64,000 nt of DNA from Picocystis sp. L7 (lineage: Eukaryota; Chlorophyta; Picocystophyceae; Picocystales; Picocystaceae): assembly GCA_020975725.1 (NCBI GenBank), contig QXJR01000005.1, forward strand, positions 1,054,001-1,118,000, in the 5' to 3' direction. The stretch's first letter is position 1. Each line of letters begins with the position of its first letter. A program made the position numbers and the translations under genes. The notes beneath the pieces were generated by a model, which was given only the letters and a program-made list of their open reading frames with translations, searched no databases and was not told the origin of the DNA. Below, one piece after another: positions 45,470-56,298 of the stretch.

Positions 45470-46639
45470 TCAGAGATCCTTTTCTTCTTGAGTAAGTTTT
45501 GCACCTAGGGGCTTGTTGGCCAGCCTAGTCTGCACCTTCACGATCGAACTCTGCTGTTCTTCATCCAATTCATCGAAGCGCTTTCGCTGTCGCTTGGCTG
45601 GCCCATTCACCCTTGAGTTACCTGGATGCGATGACGGTAACGCTGCCGCTGTGGCTATGCTGGATCGATTTGGAAAGCCATGCATGTTACCAGTGTTACG
45701 GACTCCTTTGCTCTGCAATTTCCAGTTGTCCGCTGGCTGTCTTGAGTCTTTCCTTGCTGATTCATGTACTTCCCGTTCCAGTTTAAAGATAATGGCAGCA
45801 AGGTTTCCAGGCTCCATGTCAGGAGCTTTGTCCACATCAATTAGATGATCCAGGTGCTTGTATAAAGCTCTTTGCAAGTAGCCAAGGAGGCCTTGTTGCA
45901 AACGGGCCGAGATGTCATGTTCCGTGAGAGTCCGGCACACAGGTGAGGAGCTTGCATTAACTACAAAGCTCAGTGGCACCAACCTGTTGAGGAACTGCAA
46001 CACATTTTCTGTCCGCTTCATACGGGCGGTGTGGAACTCCCGCCAAGCCTCCGGTCCTAGGTCTTAATTTTGGAAGGTTTTACGGAGGTAACCTTACAAG
46101 TCTTCGACGGAGTTAAGGGCTGCCGGGTCTCTCATAATGAGGTTTTGAACCATGGATTTTGCCGTACCGCCGAGTGCTTGATTAATGGCTAACACAAGTT
46201 GTTCCATCGGGCAGTTAAAGGCATCTGCTTGGCACCAACAAAGGACATCCCTATACCAATATGTAAGGGCATAGGGGTTGTCCTCAAGTTCCGTACCGGT
46301 AAACTTGTCCGGTTTCTTGAGGGACACCTTTGAGATATTCTTGGAATCTTGTAAAGCCATGCCATAGAGGCTGATGAGATGAGGTAAACCTTTTTGCTCT
46401 GATGGTGTGACTTCTTGTAGGCTCGGCTCCTTTGGCTCCGCGAGGTGTACACCCTCGGGGCGGTCTTCAACCACTATCTCTTCTTCTTCCTCACTTTCTT
46501 CAACTTTGTGAGCTTGGAGCTTCTCAATGAGTTGGTGGAGCCCAGCAATTTTCGTCTCGAGGGAGGACTGCTCCTCCCGTTCTTGTTCGAGTTCCCTGCG
46601 AAGCGTGCTCATGCGGGTTGCATGGTTGCTCTCCTCCAT
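45470..46639 (-). CDS. Element D Gag region
   Basis: Start ATG at 46639 (MEESNHATRMST) lies 43 bp inside the LTR. Residues about 8-55 form a coiled coil (LRRELEQEREEQSSLETKI). The capsid part has ELEDNPYALTYWYRDVLCW and NQALGGTAKSM, related to element C Gag. The expected C-terminal zinc knuckle region lies further downstream near 45400-45470. Broken. Confidence 0.82.
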
Positions 46640-47166
46640 AGTTAGTCGAGTAGAAGTTTTTCAAAAGCTCAAGCTTCGACAGTGTTACAAAGCGTCCGTG
46701 AAGGACGTTGGACACACGGTTTGCTCCTGGAAACTTCGACCCCTCACGAAATGCAGGCGGTCTCTTCTTCTTTGGGTGGGCGCACTTCTCGTTGGCGAGA
46801 GCGGCGTCCGTCCCCTTCTTGGCTCGGTGGTGCCTCCTCCGGCACTTGAAGAGACTTGGAGCGCTGCTTCTCCGGCGCGGAAAGTGCTGATGGCTCGCGA
46901 AAATCCATGGAAGAGGCGCCGTGGACGTCGTGGGGTCAAGCAAGTTCTCATCTACTACATGCTAGGGAGGTCCCCTTAAGAGCCTCCCCTTGAAGGTTGA
47001 GGGGTTCGTACGTAGCCCCCTCAACTGAATTGCGGCGGATGATGGTCACGTGTTGCTTACGTCATCCATCGGACGGCCAAGATTCAGTTCCTAAGCCGAC
47101 CGAATCTTCCACACAACATCTCCACCCTTCGTACCCCCTTCTCGAATCTTCGAGGGGATTCGGCCC

Positions 47167-47949
47167 ACCCCTGAGCCACTTTTTTTGGTGGGCTGTGGGG
47201 GTACTTCTGCGTTTCCCACCGCCTTGGCCGGGGACGGCCGATCCAGGCTCAGAGTCTTCGATCAAAGTGGTTCTACGTTTTACGTTGCATCTTTTCGATC
47301 GATGACACATGTCCCGAAACGATCTTCCCTGCACGCCTCGGAGCCTTCCCGTGTGGGCAGGCGCGTGGGTCCGTTGGGGTCCCATCTACTAGCGGTCGAC
47401 GAGTTCGACTTCAAACCTCTGTATCTTCGCAATGACGTGTTGGATTGACTTGTAAGTACTCTCGTTCGAAATCTCTTGTTGCGTTGTTTTGAATGGTGTC
47501 CTTGGCATGCTCTGAAACGGCCTGTGCGCGATTTTAGAGACCGAAATAGGCATGCACCTCGAACAAGGTCCGCCTGACCGGCGCAAAGGGAAGATTTGGA
47601 TTACATCTCCCCAACCACGCCCGGGAAGGGGGCGAAACAAGTCCTCAAAGAAAGAACGGAAGCGGTTGCACGGACGAGAGAAAAGAAGCGCACTCAATCG
47701 GCGTGATGGGCGTCCTCCGACGCATTCCCATCTGTGGTCCCAAACAGCCCAAATTGGCCTGGGTTTCAAAAGTCGCGAGAGTGAACCCGCACGAGTTCGA
47801 TGTCAGGGGCGTGAATACTGCACGCGAGACCCAGACCACCGGAAAGAGCATCGAAAATCATGCTGAGGGAGGCCAAGCACGTGCGGAATGGACCACGAGG
47901 CGGCACGTGACCCTCTCGGACTCACACGCCCAAAAAGTGGCATAGGGGT
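47167..47949 (+). repeat. Direct repeat R1 of the composite unit
   Basis: 783 bp, ACCCCTGAGCC...CATAGGGGT. Has open frames but no recognisable protein. Nearly identical to R2. Confidence 0.88.
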
Positions 47950-48272
47950 GGGTAAAACTGGGAGGGGTATTCAACCGGCGCACGTCATCGATCGCCACGT
48001 ACGAACGACGGGGAATCAGATCTTGATATTCCGATGGAAGCAGGCCCGGTGCATGAGGAACACGTGAAGGAAAGGCCGAAGGGCAGTTCCTCGTAGAAGG
48101 ACAGGGTTAGCCTCGAATCCCCTATCCAGGGTGCCTCTGCCTGTGAAAGAGGGGTGTTTTTAGGAGGGTACAGAGGGACAGGAGAGGGGGCGATCACCAC
48201 GTCCAGCACACCAATCGAAAGAGGAACGACGAAACTCTCTGTGGTACGAGTGAGGTATCACGGATTGCGGCG
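47950..48272. other. Leader of the Tc1/mariner transposase
   Basis: No gene seen. It begins GGGTAAAACTGGGAGGGGTA, which shares GGGTA with the inverted end of the middle segment (TACCC at 49972-49976). Likely 5' flank or promoter of the transposase. Confidence 0.4.
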
Positions 48273-49376
48273 ATGGTTGCGCGAGGCAAGGAAACACCCA
48301 CACTCGCCATGAAGCGGGAGGCGGCCAGAAAAGCCACCCAAGTGGTGTTCGAGATGTTGCATCAAAATGTGATAGCCACAGCCGAGGTCATGAAACGGTC
48401 ACCCACCACAATACGAGCATGGGTGGCGACGGTGCCCAAAATCTCAAAGCCCAAGCGAGAGAGGCATAGCGTGGGCTACGCCACGGAGTACGAGGCATGG
48501 TTGGACAAATTCGTCCGTGAGGCGGCCGTGAAAGGGCAGCCCACCTCTTGCGCGGATATCCAAACCGCTTGGCACGCCCAATTTGGCAAGAAGATATCCT
48601 TGAGAACCCTCCATCGAATCACCAAGGACGTGGGCATCCGAGCCCGTAGGCAAAAGCTAGTGCAAAGGTTGACGTTCTCCCACAAGGAAAAGAGGTTGGC
48701 TTTTGCACTCGAGCACCTGGGCGATGACTTTTCGAGGTGGATGTTCACGGACGCCAACCAAATCTATCTTGGAGTGGCGAAGCATAAAGGAGCTTCCACC
48801 ACCATGGTACCTCGTGGGGTTTCCCCCACCGTGGAATACACGAAGGACCCACCGCGAATCAAAGTGTATGGTGGGATCACGTTGCATGGGTTCACCCGGC
48901 TTCTACTTGTCACGGGCACCACACGAAGGAAGAGCCGGTACATGGATGGCACCAAGAGGCGAGCCAAAGGTGTTGGAAGCGAGGAATATAGAAAAGACGT
49001 GCTCCCTTGGCTTTTCCATGAGGGAAAACGGATTTTCAAAAAGAGGAAGTGGACGTTCCAACAAGACGGTGACGGAGCTCATCGAAGCAAGGACACATTG
49101 GAGGTTCTAGGCCAAATGAGTTTGCGTGAGAACGTTAGATTGGTCCTCGACTGGCCCCCTCTTAGTCCCGATCTCAGTCCGATAGAGAATGCATGGGCTT
49201 TGTTGGATGGGAAGCTGGCCACCATGAAGCCTACCACCCTTGAGGGGCTCGTTGAGGCAGCCAAAGCGGCTTGGTTCGAGCTCTCACAAGCCGGTATGGG
49301 CAAGGCCCTCTTGGAAAGTATGGCACGTCGACTTCAGGAGGTCATACAATCCAAGGGTGGACGAACAAAGTACTAG
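48273..49376 (+). CDS. Tc1/mariner-family DDE transposase
   Basis: 367 codons from ATG 48273 to TAG 49374-49376, uninterrupted, a usual length for the family. The N-terminal 110 residues are basic and helical (AARKATQVVFEMLHQNVIAT, TTIRAWVATV), fitting the paired helix-turn-helix DNA-binding region. The catalytic residues are in place: first Asp in WMFTDANQIYLG (near 48745), second Asp in WTFQQDGDGAHRS (near 49060) and the acidic end of PPLSPDLSPIENAW (near 49165), where the family has D34D or D34E; here it is Glu. The enzyme cuts element ends and inserts them, normally at TA. The flanks of the composite unit are GGCCC rather than TA, so this protein may not have moved that unit. It could still be active. 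Confidence 0.9.
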   Translation: MVARGKETPTLAMKREAARKATQVVFEMLHQNVIATAEVMKRSPTTIRAWVATVPKISKPKRERHSVGYATEYEAWLDKFVREAAVKGQPTSCADIQTAWHAQFGKKISLRTLHRITKDVGIRARRQKLVQRLTFSHKEKRLAFALEHLGDDFSRWMFTDANQIYLGVAKHKGASTTMVPRGVSPTVEYTKDPPRIKVYGGITLHGFTRLLLVTGTTRRKSRYMDGTKRRAKGVGSEEYRKDVLPWLFHEGKRIFKKRKWTFQQDGDGAHRSKDTLEVLGQMSLRENVRLVLDWPPLSPDLSPIENAWALLDGKLATMKPTTLEGLVEAAKAAWFELSQAGMGKALLESMARRLQEVIQSKGGRTKY

Positions 49377-49976
49377 AGGGAACGAGAAGTGGGGATGTTT
49401 AGATCCAGCCGAAATGTGGATATTTTTTACTAATATTATAACACAGCACCCAGTCTTTCCGCCATTCCCCATTGACATCATGCATGGCCGTGAAACTTTG
49501 TCCAGCTTGTACAAACATCTATTACAGCAATGATACAAAGTTTGAGACGATTTCAAGCCAAAATGGGTCGGTGGAGACCAATGTTTGGTCCTGCCGGACT
49601 CATGGAATATGTAGGACAGCCCCACTAGCGGACAAGTCTGATGGTCTCAAGCGCTGATCTGGCCGTTTTACGCCCTGATTTTTTGCAGAGGGTGTAAAAG
49701 AATGATTAAAAATATGCTTACAAAATTACAGCATCAAAAGTGATGTACGTTGCGTTCTACGTGGGTATGTGTCGATTCAGGTTATGGGGCCAATTTACTG
49801 GTTTCGGGGTCCATTTTCAGGGTCGACACCCAAGGGGCTACAGGCACATGTACGACTTCTTTGCAAACGAAATTCCGTCATACTACTACTAGGAGCTCAT
49901 TATCGATGTGTACACAATATCAGGAGCATTCGAACGGTAATCCAACCAGGAAGGCCTTTGTTGTACCCTCTTACCC
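49377..49976. other. 3' flank of the transposase
   Basis: AT-richer, no gene. Ends TACCCTCTTACCC at the boundary with R2. Confidence 0.4.
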
Positions 49977-50759
49977 ACCCCTGAGCCACTTTTTTTGGTG
50001 GGCTGTGGGGGTACTTCTGCGTTTCCCACCGCCTTGGCCGGGGACGGCCGATCCAGGCTCAGAGTCTTCGATCAAAGTGGTTCTACGTTTTACGTTGCAT
50101 CTTTTCGATCGATGACACATGTCCCGAAACGATCTTCCCTGCACGCCTCGGAGCCTTCCCGTGTGGGCAGGCGCGTGGGTCCGTTGGGGTCCCATCTACT
50201 AGCGGTCGACGAGTTCGACTTCAAACCTCTGTATCTTCGCAATGACGTGTTGGATTGACTTGTAAGTACTCTCGTTCGAAATCTCTTGTTGCGTTGTTTT
50301 GAATGGTGTCCTTGGCATGCTCTGAAACGGCCTGTGCGCGATTTTAGAGACCGAAATAGGCATGCACCTCGAACAAGGTCCGCCTGACCGGCGCAAAGGG
50401 AAGATTTGGATCACATCTCCCCAACCACGCCCGGGAAGGGGGCGAAACAAGTCCTCAAAGAAAGAGCGGAAGCGGTTGCACGGACGAGAGAAGAGAAGCG
50501 CACTCAATCGGCGTGATGGGCGTCCTCCGACGCATTCCCATCTGTGGTCCCAAACAGCCCAAATTGGCCTGGGTTTCAAAAGTCGCGAGAGTGAACCCGC
50601 ACGAGTTCGATGTCAGGGGCGTGAATACTGCACGCGAGACCCAGACCACCGGAAAGAGCATCGAAAATCATGCTGAGGGAGGCCAAGCACGTGCAGAATG
50701 GACCACGAGGCGGCACGTGACCCTCTCGGACTCACACGCCCAAAAAGTGGCATAGGGGT
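49977..50759 (+). repeat. Direct repeat R2 of the composite unit
   Basis: 783 bp, same ends as R1, about four differences. Followed by GGCCC and the rest of the element D LTR. Confidence 0.88.
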
Positions 50760-50936
50760 GGCCCGGGGGTGGGTCGGTCTGAGTCCGGTTCGCCCGGACT
50801 ATTCCGTCCGACTAACCCGGGGATTAGTCCGGGGCTCACTCGATTGACCGGCCGATTGTCGGGGTCCTGCCCCCCACTGCTCCTGGAACTCTAAGGGCAT
50901 GGCTTCATAGGAGAGCCAGGCCTACCCGGCGTAACA

Positions 50937-52641
50937 ACGGTCAACGCAACCATTATTGGACATCGGCTCATAACAATTGGCTTTTTGAAGAAGCTCCACT
51001 TGCGCGACGACAGCGGAGTGAACTTTTTCTTCACTGTGGAATGATACCAATCATCAAAAGGCAGATACCATATCTTCAGCATGGGATTGGTGTACGGGTG
51101 GTGAGTGGCTTTAGCAAAAGGAATGACCAAGGGTATCTCACACATGCTACGTTCGTGAGGGTACTGCCCGCTATAGAAATTGCGTAGTCGGTGACTGTGT
51201 CTCCAAGTGTAGTGCCTCCTTCACTTGGGCTCCGAGCTCCTTCAGGAACCAATAGTACATCACATACTTCCCGAATCGCATGGGGATTCCACACGATGCT
51301 GGGAAAAATTCGCAAAACTAAAGACTAAAGGCAGTATGTTGTAATAGATAGGAGGAACCACTGTCCTTGCTAGAAGAGCACCATTCTCTTATGACATATT
51401 ACGGCATATCTCTTTGATCTTTGCATGTCGGGTGTCCTAGAGTGAGCAAGCAAAGTCCCACAATTTAGCGGTGCTTGCTTGATACAATCTTGTAGTCCGG
51501 TCCATCACCCATGCTTTTAGAGCCTTCTATCGATTGACCTTCCATTCCCTTTCGTTGATTTCTGCCTTTGCAATGGGACTCAAGAGTGCATGACGACATT
51601 TGCATTCGGTAATATTAAGCACCGCCAGCAAGTGGGACCATCTCAATTTTTCCATGGTTTTCCTACTTATTTCCCTTCGGTTTTTTGTCCTCAAAGTTGG
51701 CATGGCCAAGTAAGATCAAACCATGGATGGACCATCCATGTGAACAGAAGGAACCATGTGTCGCAAGAGGACGCACTAGCTCCCTCTCATTCTCCGATCG
51801 ACCTTGCATCGACCACGAGCGAGTGCTACCTCCTCAGCGAAGTAACCGGTGGTTCTCCCTTGGATCTGTCTCTTTGGAAGAGTGTGTTTACGATCGTGAT
51901 GCGTCCTTCCCCCTTCTCCCACGTCCAAGTCGCTGCATCCTTGAGGCGTTCGAATCCGACAAAGGAAGCACTTCAAGATCGCATACGAGGGATGGCGTGC
52001 ATCCATCCCATCCCGCAATCTCCGTCCCCTTATGTCCTTTATTCCGATGGCGAATTCCTTCCATCGGATGGGTTGGACGTGGCCATGTCCACTTGTGTCG
52101 CCCTTGTGGTGGATCCATGTGGACCACGCCCAAAAACTGGCTAATTTGTAGCATGGCTACAAATAGATAAACCGCCCAAAGACCCTGGGACTCTCCAAGT
52201 GGGGGGTTTCCCCTCCTCCCCATCGGAGAAGATTCTCCCTCGAATAGGCAAGGAGGGTGGTGCAAGTCTCGAAGACGAACTCAATCCTGCCGCTTCCACT
52301 CGAGAATTCCACACGAGCTGTTCCTCCTTTCCTTCGAACGTGTCGCGTGCGAAGGACACAAGTGCACGATGGATCGAACCAAGGGTGAGGTGAAACCCCA
52401 AGCGAGGTCTCCGGATCGCCTCCGACGGTTGAACACGCGTGAAAAGCGCGGGGAATGGATGGACGATCCACGAAAACGTAGCCGACTTGAAAGCGTTTGC
52501 CGATTCATACGTAGATGCGGGACCACTCGTAAGATACAATGCGGTCGAAGCTGCCGAATTCAAGGGAAGAATACGCCGCTCGAGACGAGGTCCAGGTGGT
52601 GCGGACGAAGCTCAGGGCATCTAGACGGAAGGACAATCACG
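50937..52641 (-). other. Unassigned region with weak minus-strand exon candidates
   Basis: On the minus strand the frames 51076-51315 (MRIFPSIVWNPHAIREVCDV...) and 50937-51145 (MCEIPLVIPFAKATHHPYTN...) look protein-like and might be successive exons, the second cut by the insertion of element D at its TSD. No family is recognised. A plus-strand frame at 51590-52144 has no motif. Confidence 0.3.
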
Positions 52642-52932
52642 TTAGTTCCTTCGTGTAGGTTCGACCTGCGTGACGTTGAATGCGTAAAATTCTGACCCGT
52701 TGTTTCGTCCGTGTTCTCTTCGAATCCGCTCTAAGGCTGCAAGCAAGCGATCGTACAATGGTGATGCAAACCGATTGCCCATGGGATTGCCCGTGGTGGG
52801 CAAATTTCCAAGGAGAGGGACCTGCCCTGCATTTTCCATGCAACGTCTTCTCATATGTGTGTTGGGCACGAGCTTCAAAACTCTGCCGACCCAAAGGGAG
52901 ACCGTCACAACGAACTTCGGAAATTCTTGCAC
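52642..52932 (-). CDS. Hypothetical exon-like ORF
   Basis: About 96 codons on the minus strand (MQEFPKFVVTVSLWVGRVLK...), ending TQVEPTRRN. Composition is balanced and protein-like, with a final helical stretch LYDRLLAALERIRREHGRN. No family recognised; it may be one exon of a host gene. The opposite strand carries overlapping open frames, so the strand is not certain. Confidence 0.25.
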   Translation of the reverse strand: MQEFPKFVVTVSLWVGRVLKLVPNTHMRRRCMENAGQVPLLGNLPTTGNPMGNRFASPLYDRLLAALERIRREHGRNNGSEFYAFNVTQVEPTRRN

Positions 52933-53789
52933 ACATCATTCTCATCACCGTTGCATATTCTATAGAAGACATGAAAGCTCGTGAAGAAATGGACGTCCCC
53001 ACCGTCGCAAGTCAACTCTACAACAAGTAATGCCAGAATGACTGCGTGTGCCAAAAAGTCTATATCTCCCACCGAGCAAAGTACATGCCAAGGCTACTTC
53101 ACCGCCAAGCCAATCTTTGAGGAAGAAAATCCAAGAGATTTGCATGCGTCGATCAGAGGTACACTAAATTCCCCAATCCGGTCGAAACATGCTCCTTCTT
53201 ATTGTTCGTATTTCCAAAGGTCAATTTTCTGCTCTAAGCAAAAATATGAAAATTGACAGTCGAATGTTTCGTATTGCCGTGTTATTCAATGGAACTTCGG
53301 GATGGCTGATGGATCAACCTTTCCATACTCTCTTCACGTTGCAAGTCGGTTTTCTCTTGCTTGTCGCAATTGACTAGAAGTATGCCCTGACGGTCCACTA
53401 GTTACTGTCCTTCTAGCGGCCAACGTATCCCACAACAGTGCCTCGCATCGGTTCTTGATTTTGTCTAGTTACCTACATGCCCCACTAGGAGAAGTACCTC
53501 GTAACCAAAAGATGTTTTGCTCCGCGGGATAGATTCTCCCCCTCGTAACCTGCCAAGAACTTGCGAAGTAAGAACTATAGCTTGGGCCACCCTCGATGTC
53601 ACAAGTTTTCTCTCGAAACAAACACAAGAAAGGACCTCATTGCGAACGGACGATTGTAAGCATTGCCATGGACACAAAACGCATGGTGCTTATTCTCCAA
53701 CAGAAGATTGATTACACCCAATTGCAATAATCCCATAATTGATGCGAGGGGCGGTCCAAAGGTGTAGTAGGTTCTCTTTTGAAAAGGCA
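52933..53789. other. No gene seen
   Basis: Mixed-composition sequence with only short frames; none has a motif. Confidence 0.35.
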
Positions 53790-54224
53790 CTATGGTGCAG
53801 GTTCAGGGCCACACTGAAGCCATTGTCTTGACAGAAGCGAACATATATCAAGGAGGAAGAAGGCTTCCCTGTTCAGATGCGTGTGTTCGGATTGATTGAC
53901 CTTGGACTTCTGGCCACTCATGTACTTGTGCACGGTGGTATTCCAAACATGCCCCGGAAACTCGACAACACGCGCATTGCCCCTCCAACCCTTCAAGTAC
54001 TCGCAATTGCGCAGCTTGTGCTGTTGCCCTGCATTGTTCCCTACCTTGGCACCTGTGCTCGCATTCACCGCAAAGAGGTGCGGTTGCGCATCGTTCCCGC
54101 CTATCGCATCCATCTGCCATACCAGATCGGTGTCGTACCTGGGCCAGACCAAGCCGTTGTTGTGCAACAAGGGGATGGTGTTCCTCTTTCCGAGGGCCTT
54201 GGAGGCGGTCGTCAATAGAATCAT
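53790..54224 (-). CDS. Hypothetical protein fragment, possibly a downstream exon
   Basis: 144 codons on the minus strand. The middle reads DLVWQMDAIGGNDAQPHLFA and GHVWNTTVHKYMSGQ, with potential N-glycosylation sites, which fits a secreted or luminal protein. It follows the signal-peptide ORF at 54257-54991 in another frame about 30 bp away, so the two may be exons of one gene or one gene with a shift. I do not recognise the family. Confidence 0.4.
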   Translation of the reverse strand: MILLTTASKALGKRNTIPLLHNNGLVWPRYDTDLVWQMDAIGGNDAQPHLFAVNASTGAKVGNNAGQQHKLRNCEYLKGWRGNARVVEFPGHVWNTTVHKYMSGQKSKVNQSEHTHLNREAFFLLDICSLLSRQWLQCGPEPAP

Positions 54225-54256
54225 TTGAGGGCATGACTTTGTGTGGTTCGGACTTT

Positions 54257-54991
54257 CTAAGGATCGTCAGAAGAAGGATCCAATTGATCCATGCACAGCA
54301 GACGGATTCCATCGCTCCTACCCGCCACGGTGACCAGGCAAGCGTGCGTTCCGTTCTTGGTTGCGCGGTAAAACAGCCTCACGTCTTGCACGCCATGCAA
54401 GTAGCACAGAGTCTGTTTCCACACGTCTTGATCCCGCACGCCGTCTTCGTACACCACTTGGGTTTTCCTGGCGGATTGGAGCGCCTCCTCGTACTTTTTG
54501 GCGGTGGTGGGATGCGCCGTCACTTCCATGCGGTCGTTCGCTTCGTCCACGACCGCGTTCGCATCCACGACGTCTCTTGGTTGATCGGGCATCGCCATCT
54601 CTAACACGGGCTGCTTTCGAAGGAGCTTGGTGACGTTGGCGGCACGCAGCACGCCCACCGCGGCATTATTTCCCCACCTCTGTCTGCCTTTGCCGTGTCC
54701 ACGCACGGCCACCAAGAAGACGTCTTCTTCCACTTCAAGCTCCACGCGCGTCATCGCCACGTTGCTGTAGGTTGCGGCGCATCGTTGGTGTCCTTATCGG
54801 GTGGAATCGAACACAAGCAGCATGGATTGTCGTTCTTCCACCACCGAGAAGCGATGGGCCCACGGTTCGGTGCGGTTGCGCTCGATCGGGATGGAAGGGA
54901 GTGCGGCTTCCATCCCACTCGTCCAGATCCAAGCGATCCACCAGCATGCCAACAAGAGAGACGCACGCTTCCACACGCACGCGTCTTGCAT
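54257..54991 (-). pseudogene. Putative secreted protein with N-terminal signal peptide, one in-frame stop
   Basis: From ATG 54991 the minus strand gives MQDACVWKRASLLLACWWIA, a basic start followed by a hydrophobic core of about 12-15 residues, like a signal peptide. The same frame continues to 54257 for about 245 codons, broken only by a TAA at 54794-54796 between FDSTR and GHQRCAATYS. The remainder (MTRVELEVEEDVFLVAVRGH, MEVTAHPTTAKKYEEAL) looks like an ordinary folded domain with NVT and NGT glycosylation sites. The stop may be a mutation, a sequence error or an unrecognised intron. No family recognised. Confidence 0.45.
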
Positions 54992-55680
54992 CGCGAAAGG
55001 GAACGAGGAAGACGCGTCGAAAGGAAAACGAGCGATGCGACGTCAAGTTGGAAGGAAGATCGTGGAACGGGAAACGTTCCTTTCGTTTCCCTCGTACAAG
55101 TCGCCTCCGAAGAAGGAAAGACGAAACCGAGGGATCGACATTACGTTCCGACCCCCGAACGACTCGGTATCTCGATCGGGTTCGAAAGGATTCGATCCTT
55201 CCCACAGCACCGATCCCATCGAAAGGGATCGAGGAACGGTAGGAAGGAGGACCACGATCGGTCCAACCAAAGAAGAGAAGCGAAAGGAAAAGATGGGAAG
55301 GTTGCTGTTGGGCAAGACGACGAAACGAGGAGCAAGGTCAATGACCAAAATGCGTAGGTGGTGTTTCAAGTCGACGGAAAGGATGGAATGGTCGTCCTTG
55401 GACGGACGTGGACGAGAGTCCAAGGAACCAAGACGGGGAAGATTCGTGCGTCGTCGAACGACGCGATTTGCTTGAACACGGGCGCATGGAATGGATGCAA
55501 AAGATTCGAACAAAGACGACAAGGCAATGCATTGCATTCTATCATGCAACGACTAATCGCAAGGATGGACAAACGAGGCATCGTCTCCTTGCGGACGCTT
55601 GCATCGTCGGCTTTGTTGAAAAGGCTTGTCATGTTCGATAGCCATCGTAGAGGTCAAGCATACCACAACGCAAAACTAAT
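54992..55680. other. Unassigned, purine-rich interval
   Basis: Plus strand is rich in GGAAAGGA and AAGGAAGA motifs, which keeps frames open on both strands. No protein recognised; probably the upstream region of the minus-strand gene. Confidence 0.35.
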
Positions 55681-56298
55681 CTAGGCTTGATTCGCGTTCC
55701 ACCTTGGATGGATCCTCCACACGCAAATGGTATCGACGTCCCACCCCCAAACCGCCGAGTTCCACTTTGGTTCAAAGTCCAATGCACGTCCAAGGTGTGC
55801 CTCTAATCCATTCCTTTCGGACAAATTGAGTCGGAGGCTCCACTTGCTTCCACTACCGATGTTGTTGCCCTCTATGAGCATCGTTGGCTTGTCGGTCCAC
55901 CCCAACAAAGTGCACATCGACCTTGTGCGAGTTCACGGTAAAATTGAGTGGTGCTCCCATGGTGGGAACGGGGTGGACTTGATCCATGTAGTAGACCACG
56001 TGATCCCTCTTGTGACCTTGCTAGACGTGGTTGTATTAGACTTGCGTCCGTGGTTGAATGACTCAACACACGTACTCTTGGTGACGAGGGTCTCGTGGAC
56101 GGGATTCGCACCCCTTGTACCGGGGTCTTCTTCTCTCTCTCTTCTCCCTTGCGTTGAAGGAGCCTCGGCCGGCGTGGGAGGCGTGAACGGACGTGCTGAA
56201 GCGTCCAGGTGGCTTCTCCTGTCGCGTTGGTCAGGGTCGGAGGAGGAGGCGTGTTGCGCACTTGGCTTGGCAAGTAGAAGAAGTGTATCACAAAGCAA
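55681..56298 (-). CDS. Hypothetical host gene fragment
   Basis: The minus-strand frame 55681-55917 reads MCTLLGWTDKPTMLIEGNNI and ends VWGWDVDTICVWRIHPRWNANQA; it looks like a genuine protein C-terminus, rich in Trp. An upstream frame (55933-56298, MLCDTLLLLAKPSAQ...) could be an earlier exon. No family recognised and the exon boundaries are not resolved. Confidence 0.3.

Larger units (their letters stand above)
47167..50759 (+). mobile_element. Unit with 783-bp direct terminal repeats enclosing a Tc1/mariner transposase
   Basis: Two direct repeats R1 (47167-47949) and R2 (49977-50759) flank a 2027-bp middle that encodes a Tc1/mariner-type transposase. Each repeat starts ACCCCTGAGCCAC and ends GTGGCATAGGGGT, which are themselves inverted (ACCCCTnnGCCAC). 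R1 and R2 differ at about four sites by eye. The outer flanks share GGCCC, so the whole unit behaves as one insertion. The inner junctions read GGGTAAAAC and CTCTTACCC, again inverted. This architecture is like a bacterial composite transposon or an element with long terminal direct repeats, and it is not standard for Tc1/mariner. Confidence 0.8.
39713..50936 (-). mobile_element. Ty3/gypsy element D carrying a cytosine DNA methyltransferase
   Basis: LTR termini TGTTAC...GTAACA. 3' LTR 39713-40368; 5' LTR 46683-47166 plus 50760-50936, split by an inserted 3.6-kb unit. A 5-bp target duplication ACGGT lies at 39708-39712 and 50937-50941. The two LTRs differ at about six sites over 656 bp. Order on the minus strand: gag, protease, RT, RNase H, methyltransferase, integrase. 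Same layout as element C but clearly diverged. Broken, with several interruptions. Confidence 0.93.
46683..50936 (-). repeat. 5' LTR of element D, split by an insertion
   Basis: LTR sequence at 46683-47166 and 50760-50936, interrupted by the 47167-50759 unit. The interruption is flanked by GGCCC on both sides (47162-47166 and 50760-50764), a 5-bp target duplication when compared with the intact 3' LTR. Confidence 0.9.

Noticed and set aside
47167-47949. R1 and R2 as ordinary LTRs of a retrotransposon
   Set aside because: They lack TG...CA ends, and the middle encodes a DNA transposase and no RT. Kept as an open alternative in the findings only.
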